Below, in pieces: positions 1-6,738 of a stretch of 11,458 nt of DNA. The translations under genes and the position numbers were made by a program. The notes beneath the pieces were generated by a model. That model was given only the letters and a program-made list of their open reading frames with translations, made no database searches and was not told the origin of the DNA. This stretch comes from Bacteroidetes bacterium QH_1_64_81 (GTDB lineage Bacteria; Bacteroidota; Rhodothermia; Rhodothermales; Salinibacteraceae): the NCBI GenBank assembly GCA_003022655.1, contig PXSX01000081.1, positions 1 through 11,458 on the forward strand. Reading direction: 5' to 3'. How positions within the stretch are numbered: the stretch's first letter is position 1; each line of letters opens with the position of its first letter.

Positions 1-871
1 CGCCTACGTCCCCGGCGTCCGCCGTACTGCCGGTGCCCACCGTCGCGGTGACCGACACGTCGTCGCCGCTCTCCGTGGCAAAGGCCTTCACGTCGACCTC
101 GACCGTCCCGCTACCCTCCTCCGCCTGTGCGAACGGTCGTCCGACCCCAAACGACCGGACGGGCTGCACGTCCGACGATTGGACGGGGATGAGTTGATAC
201 TGGCTGTTGAATTCCCCAACGACCCCCGTGTACTCGAACACCCCATTCGGAATAGGATCGCCGATAACGTTCGATTCCCCAGAGCCCTGAACGCGGAACG
301 TGAGGCTACTTTCTACGAGGGTGGGGGCGTCCACCGTATCAATGACGGGGTAGGACGTATCCCCGAGGAACGTGCCCGTTGCCCGCACGAAATCGAGGCC
401 CGTGGCCTGCACCAGCTCCGACTCGTAGTCCTCGCCGTTGGTTCGGAGCGTGACTAACTCTACGTCCTGGGGCGAAGGAACGGTGCCCTGGTCCTGCACG
501 GTGTAGTCGTCCAGGTCTCCTTCGTTAATCTGCAGGAGGCCGTTGAACTCCGAAAGCGTGCCCGACACCTGGAGCTCCGTCCCCTGCGTGATGGTGCCGT
601 CCTGGATGTCGTCGTGAAAGTCGCCGCTCGTCTGCCGCACCACGAGCCCGCTCGCCCCGGTGGGCCCGCTCCCGTCCTGGAAGCGCACAAAGTCGCCGAA
701 GGCGCGGGTGACGGTGCCCTCCACCGTCACGTCGGCCCCCACCCCTTGATCCCGGGCCTCGTTAATCGTGATGGTCTGTCCGTGGGCGAAGGGAACGAGC
801 AGGAGGGCACAGAGCACGCCGGTACAGGCGAGCCCGAGAAGGTGGGCGGGACGCGTCTTGGCGGTAGGCAT
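1..871 (-). CDS. Exported OB-fold + Calx-beta-like protein, 3' end beyond left edge
   Basis: This ORF is open from an ATG at 871 to the window edge, giving 290 codons with no stop. The start is followed by a signal peptide (residues 1-31, hydrophobic core LLGLACTGVLCALLLVPF, probable cleavage AHG|QT), so the product is exported and probably not a lipoprotein. Residues about 33-237 form a beta-rich, OB-fold-type domain resembling those near DUF5689 and YhcR-like proteins, with GTVTRAFGDFVRFQD (52-66), GPTGASGL (69-76) and NVIGDPIPNG (201-210). From about 238 a Calx-beta-like module begins (EEGSGTVEVDV, then GSTADAGDVG) and is cut by the edge. It is a clear paralogue of the next gene (991-2121), but with the two domains in the opposite order. 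The gap between the two genes is 119 bp, so they may be co-transcribed. Ligand and function are unknown; nuclease relatives carry similar OB domains, but no nuclease domain is visible here. Confidence 0.85.
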   Translation of the reverse strand, partial: MPTAKTRPAHLLGLACTGVLCALLLVPFAHGQTITINEARDQGVGADVTVEGTVTRAFGDFVRFQDGSGPTGASGLVVRQTSGDFHDDIQDGTITQGTELQVSGTLSEFNGLLQINEGDLDDYTVQDQGTVPSPQDVELVTLRTNGEDYESELVQATGLDFVRATGTFLGDTSYPVIDTVDAPTLVESSLTFRVQGSGESNVIGDPIPNGVFEYTGVVGEFNSQYQLIPVQSSDVQPVRSFGVGRPFAQAEEGSGTVEVDVKAFATESGDDVSVTATVGTGSTADAGDVG

Positions 872-990
872 GAGTGTGTCGTCGTTGAGAACAGAGAGAA
901 TGAAAGAAAAGAACGAGGTGATGGAGGCCCTATGCCGTTTGAAGCCGGAAGCCGCTATGCGGGGGTCGCCCCCTCTCAGGCGGAGCCGAG

Positions 991-2121
991 TTACTCTTCG
1001 GGCTGAATGTCGCCGGGATGGACGGGGATGAACTGGTAGCCTTCGTCGGTGTCCACCCCGGAGAAGACGTTGAATTGTCCGAGTACACCCTCATAGTCGA
1101 ACGTACCGTCGGGAATGGGCTCCCCGATCACGTTCGTCTCGTCATCATCTTGCACGCGGAACTCAAAGGAGGTCCCTTCCTCGTCTTCGACGGTGTAGGT
1201 GGTTCCGGATTCGAAGCTTCCACTCGCGTTGGGGAAGGAGAGGCCTTCGACGCGGAGGAGCTCGCTCATGTACTCTTCGCCGTCCGGCGCCATGATGTCG
1301 CCGAGCGACACGAGCTGCGGCGCCGGGGGCTCGCCCTGAGCGACGATGTCGTAGCTTCCCAGGTCCTCATTGTTAATCTGGAGCAGTCCGCTAAACTGGG
1401 AGACGGAGCCGGATACCAGAAGCTCGGTGCCGGGTTCGATGACCCCATCTGCAATGTCCTGCTGGAAGTCCTCCGAGAGCTCCCCAAAGGTCTGCCGGAT
1501 CGCGAGCCCGCTGGCGCCGGTCGGGCCGGTGTCGTCCTGAAAGCGCACGAAGGCACCGAACGCACGCGTGACGGTGCCGCGGACCGTGACGGTGACCTGC
1601 TGGTCGTTCCGGAGGGCCTCTCGGGCCTCCGCACGGGCCTCGGCCATCGGCTTGGCCCCGATGCTGAGGCTAAACTCGCGGGGCGAGCCGATCTCGACGT
1701 TGCCCTCGGACTCCAGCCCCTGGAGGGCGAAGAACGCCTCCTTCGATCCTTCCGAAAGGTCAGCCTCCGCGATGTTGACCTCGAGGGTCTCGGTGGCGTT
1801 CGGGCCCGCCGTTTCGGGAAATTCCACCGTTTCCTTCGGCGGGGTACTGGATTCCCCGAAGCTGCCGACATCCGCAAGGCTGGCCGAGCTGGCTTCTGCC
1901 GCGAACAACACTTCGACGGACACCTCTGCCCCGACCGAGTCGGTCAGCGTGACGCCCATCTCAACGATGCTGTCTGTGGGCACACCGCCGGTGCCCTCGG
2001 ACGAAAATTGCACAGCGGGACGCGCGGAGTCCACGCCGGTGCCGCTCGAATCACAGCCGACCCACAGGACGGTAACGGCAATAAGCGAGAGAAGGACCCC
2101 AATTCGGGAGGGAGTATACAT
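991..2121 (-). CDS. Surface lipoprotein, Calx-beta-like + OB-fold (DUF5689-like) domains
   Basis: A 376-aa protein. The chosen start is the ATG at 2121, because it places a short lipoprotein signal (MYTPSRIGVLLSLIAVTVLW) directly before the lipobox-like WVGC with lipidated Cys23; a start at 2151 would only add ten polar residues. Residues about 35-155 look like a Calx-beta-type sandwich (EVSVEVLF 66-73, then SEGSKEAFFALQG 123-135). A charged linker EARAEAREAL (161-170) follows. Residues about 175-376 are the OB-fold-type domain shared with the gene at 1-871: GTVTRAFGAFVRFQD, GPTGASGL, GLLQIN, NVIGEPIPDG, and a YQFIPV end. The gene lies 72 bp after the receptor at 2194-5541 on the same strand with no terminator seen between, so it is probably its co-transcribed partner. 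The protein is very acidic. Its location is likely the outer membrane surface. The ligand is unknown and the domain names are by resemblance only. Confidence 0.9.
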   Translation of the reverse strand: MYTPSRIGVLLSLIAVTVLWVGCDSSGTGVDSARPAVQFSSEGTGGVPTDSIVEMGVTLTDSVGAEVSVEVLFAAEASSASLADVGSFGESSTPPKETVEFPETAGPNATETLEVNIAEADLSEGSKEAFFALQGLESEGNVEIGSPREFSLSIGAKPMAEARAEAREALRNDQQVTVTVRGTVTRAFGAFVRFQDDTGPTGASGLAIRQTFGELSEDFQQDIADGVIEPGTELLVSGSVSQFSGLLQINNEDLGSYDIVAQGEPPAPQLVSLGDIMAPDGEEYMSELLRVEGLSFPNASGSFESGTTYTVEDEEGTSFEFRVQDDDETNVIGEPIPDGTFDYEGVLGQFNVFSGVDTDEGYQFIPVHPGDIQPEE

Positions 2122-2123
2122 GA
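2112..2123 (-). other. Shared lipoprotein start context (copy 1)
   Basis: On the minus strand this reads TCATGTATACTC, spanning the start codon of the lipoprotein at 991-2121. The same 12 bases occur at 8442-8453 over the start of the unrelated lipoprotein at 6739-8451. Both genes therefore begin with the same AT-rich codons for Met-Tyr-Thr, including the synonymous positions, and neither start has a purine-rich Shine-Dalgarno sequence. It may be a translation-start signal or chance; two copies cannot decide. Confidence 0.4.
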
Positions 2124-2193
2124 CGAAGCAGGATGGTCGGGATGCAGACACAAAGAGAGGCAGATCGTGGGCCCGCAGTGGGCACTCGGCGGC

Positions 2194-5100
2194 CTAGAAC
2201 GAGTAGCGGACGCCAAACTGTACCTTCCACCGCGAGGCCGTGCTGGCCGTACTGAAGAGCCGGTCGCCCAGCTTGTCGCGCACGACGCTCTCGTCAAAGT
2301 TCACGATGGGTTTTCCAATGTCGTCCTCGGTGATAATGCGGCTCCCCATTTCGCTGCCCACGTCGTCCTGTCGGACGACCCCGTTCATGCCCCAGGCAAA
2401 CAGGTTGTTAAAGCTCGTAAAGCGGATGCGGCCCCAATCATCATTGAGCAGGTTCAGCACGTTTTCGACATTGGCGATGAGTTCGATGTACTGATTGCCC
2501 GTGGTCTGAATGCGCTGCGTCACCTTCAGGTCAAGCGTCGTCCGCCAGGGTCCTTTGGCGGCGTACCGTTCGACAAATCCGCCGCGCGCGTCGTCCAGCG
2601 CCGGCTCGCTGCTAATGAAGTCGTCCATCAGGTCCCAGTTCTCGCTTTCGACGACCACCTCGCGCTCGTTTTCGGGCACGTACGGGAGGTCGTTGAAGGG
2701 AAAGCCGTCCGAGTTGGCGTCGGAGAATCCGTGGATCCAGGTGATCGGCGCTCCCGAGCGCGTTTCGAAAAAGGCCCCAAGGGTCGTCGAGAAGCGATCC
2801 ATCCAGGAGAACCGGTAGTTTCCGGAGATGAGGACTCGATGGCGCGCTTCAAACTCTGCGGTTCCGACCTCCGGATCGTTGGGGTCCACCGCAAAGTTCT
2901 GCTGCCACAGGCTCCCGGCCGTGTCGAACGATCCGTTGAATACGCTCTTCGCGCGGTTGAAGGTGTAGGCAATGGAACCGTTGAGTCCGCTCTGCGACTC
3001 ACGCTTCAGCTCGCCGGTCAGGAAGTACTCGTAGCCCTGGCTTTTATTCTCGAGGAGAATGACGTCGTCAAAGCCGTCGTCGGCACGATTGGCACCTCCG
3101 AACCCGCTTCCGACGTTGTCGCCGTACAGCGGGCGGCCGTGGATCGTCTCCTGCAGCCCGTCCTCGGGCGGCGCAATGTTGAGGTTCCGGGCACTGAGGC
3201 TGTTGACCTCCCTGGAGAACTGTCCCTCCACCGTCGCGATGAGGTTCCAGAGCGGCAGCTCCTGGTCGACCCCCATGCTGAAGCGAAGCTGCTGGGGATA
3301 CTTCAGGTCCGGGTCCGTGAGGGCAACCTGGGCGCTCGCTTCGGCCCCCAGGAGGTCCCCGCAGGCCCCGGCCCCCGGCAGGTCAACCTCCGTCGGCTTC
3401 GGCACCTCCGCCGGGTCGCTCGTCGGGACGAAGCAGGAGGCATTCCGGTCGTACACGTCCGAGTCGTCCGCGTAGGCCGCTTCCGGGTCGAGGCTCTCGT
3501 CAACCTGCAGGAAGTCGACGCCCGTGTTGCTGTACTGGTTGGAGATCCAGACGAACGGCGGGCGTCCGCTAAACATGCCGGCGCCGCCCCGCACTTGAGT
3601 TTCGAGGTTCGGGCCGAGGAGTTCGTCCGTGAAGTTGAAGCCCAGGCGGGGCGACCAGATCGGCTGGGCCGTCGGCACCTCCGAGGTGCTGAACCCGAAG
3701 GCCTCCTCCACTGCCGGATTTTCCGAGGGATCCTCCGGCAGGTACGGCACGTCGACCCGAAAGCCAAGCGTGAGCCGGACGTCGTCCGTCACGTTCCACT
3801 CGTCCTGCACGTAGCCGCCAAACTGGAGGCCCGTGACATCTGTCTCCGGGCGCACATTGTCGCCGTGCACCTCCGGGTTGGCGAAAGTGTGCTGGATGGA
3901 CGTGGGCTGTCCGCGCTCAAAGGCCTCAAGGGCGGTCACCGTGCTGTCCCCGACCTCGAACGACTCGAACTGATAGGAGCCCAGCAGGTCCGGGATAAAG
4001 AGGTTCGTGAACGCAAAGACCTCATTCTGAGTACCAAACGTGAGGGTGTGATCCCCGACGCGGTACGTGAGGTTGTTTGAGATCTCGAACAGGTCCTGGT
4101 CGAGACGATTCGCGTGTTCGATGCCCCCGACCCCCAGGCCCACGCTCCGGGTTCCCGGAAGCTGGACGCTGACCTCGGGGAAGAGGTCCCGGACCGGATC
4201 GCGGTTGTCGCGGATGCGCGTGTAGACGAACCGAAACTCGTTGAAGAGGCTGTTGCTGAAGCGGCTGTTCACCTCCAGCGACGTGCTGTTCTGCTGACTC
4301 TCGAACTGGTACAACTGGCTCTCGAAGTCGAAGCTTCCAGAAAAGCGGCTGAGGCCCGTTTCCTCAAACGCGTTGATGAAGTTGTGCCGGAGCGTCAGTC
4401 GGTGGTCCTCGAGCATGTTCCAGTCCAGCTTCGCGAGCACCTTTTCGTTGTCCTGGCGCTCCGTAAAGGGGGAAAACCCGCCCGGATCGAACCCGTGCTG
4501 ATTCCGGGAGATGTCCCGAATCCGCTCCATTGTAGACCGCTCGACCGGAAAGACGTCAGTCACGTCCAGGTTCGTTCCCACCCGGGTGTCCTCCGGTTCG
4601 CCCCGGCGGAAAACCTCCACGTTTACGAAGAAGAAGAGCTCATCCCGAATGATGGGACCGCCCAGATTTCCCACGAAGTAGTGTTCGCCGAAGTCGGTGC
4701 CAAAGGATTCGCCATCGAGGTCGCCGATGAAGTCTTCACTCCGCCCGAGGTAGCGGAGGGAGCCCTCAAACTCGTTCGTCCCGCTCTTCGTGATGGCATT
4801 GATGCGCCCCCCGGTGAAGCCGCTTTGCTTCACGTCGTACGGTGAGATGTCGACGTTGAACTCTTGAATGGCGTCCAGGCTAATCGGCTGCGTCCCGGCC
4901 TGCCCGCCAGGCACCCCTCCGGAGCCAGCGAGTCCAAAGACATCGTTCAGGGTCGCGCCGTCGATCTGAACACTGTTATAGCGTTCGTTCCGGCCCGCAA
5001 TGTTCTGCCCATCGGTCCCCGTAAACTGCGGAATCAGGCGCGCGAAGTCCCCCAGACTCCGATCAATCGTGGGCAGCACCTCGATCTCCTCGTTCGAGAC

Positions 5101-5541
5101 ATTCGTCCGTGCCCCCGTACGGTCGGGACTGATGGTCGCACCCTCTGAGCGCTCGCCCACGACCTCCACCTCTTCCATCTCGGCCGTCTGGGGTTGGAGC
5201 TCGAAGTCGATCTCTCGAGTCTCATCGAGCTGCAGCGTGATGTCGGTGCGCCGAATGGTCTGATAGCCGACGAAGGAGGCCGTGACGGTGTACGGCCCCC
5301 CCACGCGCATGCCCTGGATCGTGTACCGTCCGTTCGGCCCCGTGGCCGCCCCGTAGCGCGTGCCGCTCGGCTCGTGGATCGCCAAGATATTAGCGCCTGG
5401 GAGGGGATCCTCATTCTCACCTACAACCGTGCCCGTCATGGATGCAGTCGTGGTCTGTCCCCGCACTATGCCGTTTGAGAGCCCGAGGAGCACGGCGATT
5501 GCGACGACGAAGAGGAGAGGGGAAGCCCAGCGTATCATCAT
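2194..5541 (-). CDS. Oar-like TonB-dependent outer-membrane receptor
   Basis: A complete 1115-aa receptor, a normal length for the Oar-like family. The start is the ATG at 5541 (ATG-ATG pair), which begins a good signal peptide (hydrophobic 8-21, cleavage near VRG|QT at 28/29); a GTG at 5613 would add 24 residues in front of it. Residues 33-117 form a carboxypeptidase-regulatory beta-sandwich (TGTVV, PLPGANI, GRYTIQGM, ASFVGYQT). A TonB-box-like MEEVEVVGER lies at 122-131. The plug runs to about 250 and ends in the family signature AITKSGTNEFEGS. The rest is a beta-barrel with GGPIIRDELFFF, GYVQDEW, RGGAGMFSGRPPFVW and a terminal FGVRYSF ending in Phe, as expected for BAM assembly. It should import a ligand energised by TonB; the substrate cannot be read from sequence. 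Its only two cysteines lie in one putative outer loop. A lipoprotein follows 72 bp downstream. Confidence 0.96.
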   Translation of the reverse strand: MMIRWASPLLFVVAIAVLLGLSNGIVRGQTTTASMTGTVVGENEDPLPGANILAIHEPSGTRYGAATGPNGRYTIQGMRVGGPYTVTASFVGYQTIRRTDITLQLDETREIDFELQPQTAEMEEVEVVGERSEGATISPDRTGARTNVSNEEIEVLPTIDRSLGDFARLIPQFTGTDGQNIAGRNERYNSVQIDGATLNDVFGLAGSGGVPGGQAGTQPISLDAIQEFNVDISPYDVKQSGFTGGRINAITKSGTNEFEGSLRYLGRSEDFIGDLDGESFGTDFGEHYFVGNLGGPIIRDELFFFVNVEVFRRGEPEDTRVGTNLDVTDVFPVERSTMERIRDISRNQHGFDPGGFSPFTERQDNEKVLAKLDWNMLEDHRLTLRHNFINAFEETGLSRFSGSFDFESQLYQFESQQNSTSLEVNSRFSNSLFNEFRFVYTRIRDNRDPVRDLFPEVSVQLPGTRSVGLGVGGIEHANRLDQDLFEISNNLTYRVGDHTLTFGTQNEVFAFTNLFIPDLLGSYQFESFEVGDSTVTALEAFERGQPTSIQHTFANPEVHGDNVRPETDVTGLQFGGYVQDEWNVTDDVRLTLGFRVDVPYLPEDPSENPAVEEAFGFSTSEVPTAQPIWSPRLGFNFTDELLGPNLETQVRGGAGMFSGRPPFVWISNQYSNTGVDFLQVDESLDPEAAYADDSDVYDRNASCFVPTSDPAEVPKPTEVDLPGAGACGDLLGAEASAQVALTDPDLKYPQQLRFSMGVDQELPLWNLIATVEGQFSREVNSLSARNLNIAPPEDGLQETIHGRPLYGDNVGSGFGGANRADDGFDDVILLENKSQGYEYFLTGELKRESQSGLNGSIAYTFNRAKSVFNGSFDTAGSLWQQNFAVDPNDPEVGTAEFEARHRVLISGNYRFSWMDRFSTTLGAFFETRSGAPITWIHGFSDANSDGFPFNDLPYVPENEREVVVESENWDLMDDFISSEPALDDARGGFVERYAAKGPWRTTLDLKVTQRIQTTGNQYIELIANVENVLNLLNDDWGRIRFTSFNNLFAWGMNGVVRQDDVGSEMGSRIITEDDIGKPIVNFDESVVRDKLGDRLFSTASTASRWKVQFGVRYSF

Positions 5542-5659
5542 GGTGGAAGCGATCAGTTCAGTCGTGCGGTGAAGGAAACGGAGCCGGCTTCCCGTCCCGT
5601 TGAACCCCGACACTGCGAGTACACAATCGGCAAGATGGGGGGACTACAGTGTTCTTTCG

Positions 5660-5673
5660 CAAATCATATAATA
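5660..5673 (-). promoter_or_regulatory. Possible promoter of the receptor gene at 2194-5541
   Basis: In the 234-bp gap before the receptor, this is the only strongly AT-rich spot. On the minus strand it reads TATTATATGATTTG, about 120 bases before the ATG at 5541. TATTAT resembles a -10 box, and TATGATTTG resembles the Bacteroidota -7 element TAnnTTTG but with three bases rather than two between TA and TTTG. No convincing -35 or -33 element was found. The call rests on composition and position only. Confidence 0.35.
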
Positions 5674-5714
5674 GCAGGAAGGAATGTCCTCGTCTGTGAA
5701 AAACCGATAGCTCA

Positions 5715-5757
5715 TCTCTGCTCCGGCGGTCCATCCGGGTCGCAGTCTCTCTGCTCC
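5715..5757. repeat. 10-bp direct repeat upstream of the possible promoter
   Basis: The plus-strand word TCTCTGCTCC occurs at 5715-5724 and again at 5748-5757, 33 bp apart, roughly three helical turns. Both copies lie in the gap after the gene at 5776-6642 and about 40-85 bp upstream of the AT-rich promoter-like element at 5660-5673, where an activator would bind. It could equally be chance in a pyrimidine-rich stretch. Confidence 0.35.
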
Positions 5758-5775
5758 AAGACGGCTCCCCTCTAC

Positions 5776-6642
5776 TCACGGCACCTCCCCCACGGAGAGC
5801 ACGCACAGGTCTCGCTGCTCGTTGGTCAGCGAAATGCGCCGGGGAGAGGTCGAAAGCCACTGGTCGCCCTCGTCGGGGCGGGGAAAAACCCAGACCGATG
5901 CATAGCTGATGACCGCCAGCCGGTCTCCACTCGGCGAGAGTGCGGCGCCGGTGGGCGGCGGAATGGAAGCGTGCTCGTCGACCTTCGTGAGGACATTTAC
6001 CTGATGGGGGTGCGCGGTGTCGAGCCGGTAGAGCTTGGTCCCGGGTACGAGCGCGGTATTCTCGGCTCGTTCTCGGTGCTTGGTGAGCAGGTAGGGGGTC
6101 CCGTCGTCAACGATGAGGGCTTCGGCGTCGAAGTGCCACTCCGGGGCGGGAAAGGCCTCCTGGTCCGGGTACGCGATGGAGAGGTGTTTGACGGGGCGGG
6201 TCCGGCGGTCGTAGTGGAACGGCTCTCGGAGCACGTAGATGCCCAGGTCGCGCCGCGCGTTGCCGTTGTTGCCGATGTCGCCCAGGTAGAGCACACTGTC
6301 CTCCACCGCGATGTCCTCGTAGTCGATGTGGGCGGCCGCCCCGAGTTGCACGCCGGGCCAGGCTGGGATGTCGCTGCTGTCGGCCCCGGCGCCGGAGGCG
6401 TAGTCGCCGGCGTGCCAGGGGGCCACGTGGACGGCCCCGGTGCTGTCGATGGCGAAGATGCGCGGCTCGTCGCCGCTGTCATTGTGCACCCACCACACGT
6501 TCTCCTGCCACCGGCTCCGGACAGTGGAGCAAAGGGTTAGCGCTCCCACGAGGAAAAGCCCTGCGAGGCTTCTCCACCCAACGACTCTTCGGACACAGCG
6601 CCGGTATGAGCAAGCGAGGGTTGTTCGAACGGATCCAAGCAT
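5776..6642 (-). CDS. Exported or membrane-anchored beta-propeller-like protein, ends shortened
   Basis: A 288-aa protein from the ATG at 6642; a TTG at 6657 would add five residues. A positively charged N-terminus and one hydrophobic segment (about 25-38, SLAGLFLVGALTLC) suggest a signal peptide or anchor. The body carries the motif string of a widespread uncharacterised propeller-like family: WVHNDSGDEPRIFAID (51-66), DYEDIAV (107-113), LYLGDIGNNGNARRDLGIYV (118-137), FDAEALIVDDG (171-181), YLLTKHR (184-190) and TGAALSPSGDRLAVISY (231-247). No catalytic role is established for it. Family members usually have an ESSGL-type stretch before the HNDSGD motif and a QGEAI-type motif near the end. 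Here the signal runs straight into SRWQENVWW, and the C-terminus passes from PRRIS directly to LTNEQRDL, so both ends seem abridged. It sits downstream of a terminator and may have its own promoter. Confidence 0.8.
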   Translation of the reverse strand: MLGSVRTTLACSYRRCVRRVVGWRSLAGLFLVGALTLCSTVRSRWQENVWWVHNDSGDEPRIFAIDSTGAVHVAPWHAGDYASGAGADSSDIPAWPGVQLGAAAHIDYEDIAVEDSVLYLGDIGNNGNARRDLGIYVLREPFHYDRRTRPVKHLSIAYPDQEAFPAPEWHFDAEALIVDDGTPYLLTKHRERAENTALVPGTKLYRLDTAHPHQVNVLTKVDEHASIPPPTGAALSPSGDRLAVISYASVWVFPRPDEGDQWLSTSPRRISLTNEQRDLCVLSVGEVP

Positions 6643-6679
6643 GTAGACGAGTGACAAACTCAGAGAGTCCGCACAAATA

Positions 6680-6711
6680 CCACTGCCCGACGCAACCGCG
6701 CCGGGCAGTGG
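6680..6711 (-). terminator. Hairpin terminator after the PKD/spondin lipoprotein gene
   Basis: A perfect 10-bp inverted repeat, CCACTGCCCG (6680-6689) with CGGGCAGTGG (6702-6711), is extended inward by one pair and then CGC/GCG around a 4-base loop. The extra pair is A-C on the plus strand but G-U in minus-strand RNA, so the full 14-bp stem forms only in the minus transcript. The minus strand continues with the T-rich TATTTGTG. The hairpin lies 27 bases past the stop codon at 6739-6741, the right place to end that transcript. Confidence 0.75.
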
Positions 6712-6738
6712 AAAAGCGTCGATGGACGGACGGCGGCT

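Noticed and set aside
961..977. GGGGGTCGCCCCC hairpin between the two OB-fold genes as a terminator.
   Set aside because: The stem is only 5 bp with a 3-base loop, and there is no T-run on the minus strand; the two genes may well be co-transcribed.
1..2121. Calling the OB-fold proteins extracellular nucleases.
   Set aside because: OB-fold domains of this type accompany nucleases in other proteins, but neither visible sequence contains a nuclease domain or catalytic motif.
1018..4080. A 1020-codon open frame on the plus strand.
   Set aside because: It runs antisense across two well-supported genes and the gap between them, has no recognisable domain or export signal, and is rich in R/V/H/L as expected for the reverse of GC-rich acidic coding DNA.
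4114..4845. A 243-codon plus-strand open frame.
   Set aside because: Antisense to the barrel and plug region of the complete receptor; no motif recognised.
5542..5613. A 24-residue N-terminal extension of the complete receptor from a GTG at 5613.
   Set aside because: It would bury the signal peptide; the ATG-ATG at 5541/5538 gives a normal one.
6525..6536. A lipobox (LTLC) in the propeller-like protein.
   Set aside because: The residue before the Cys is Leu, where Gly, Ala or Ser is expected, so lipidation is not supported.
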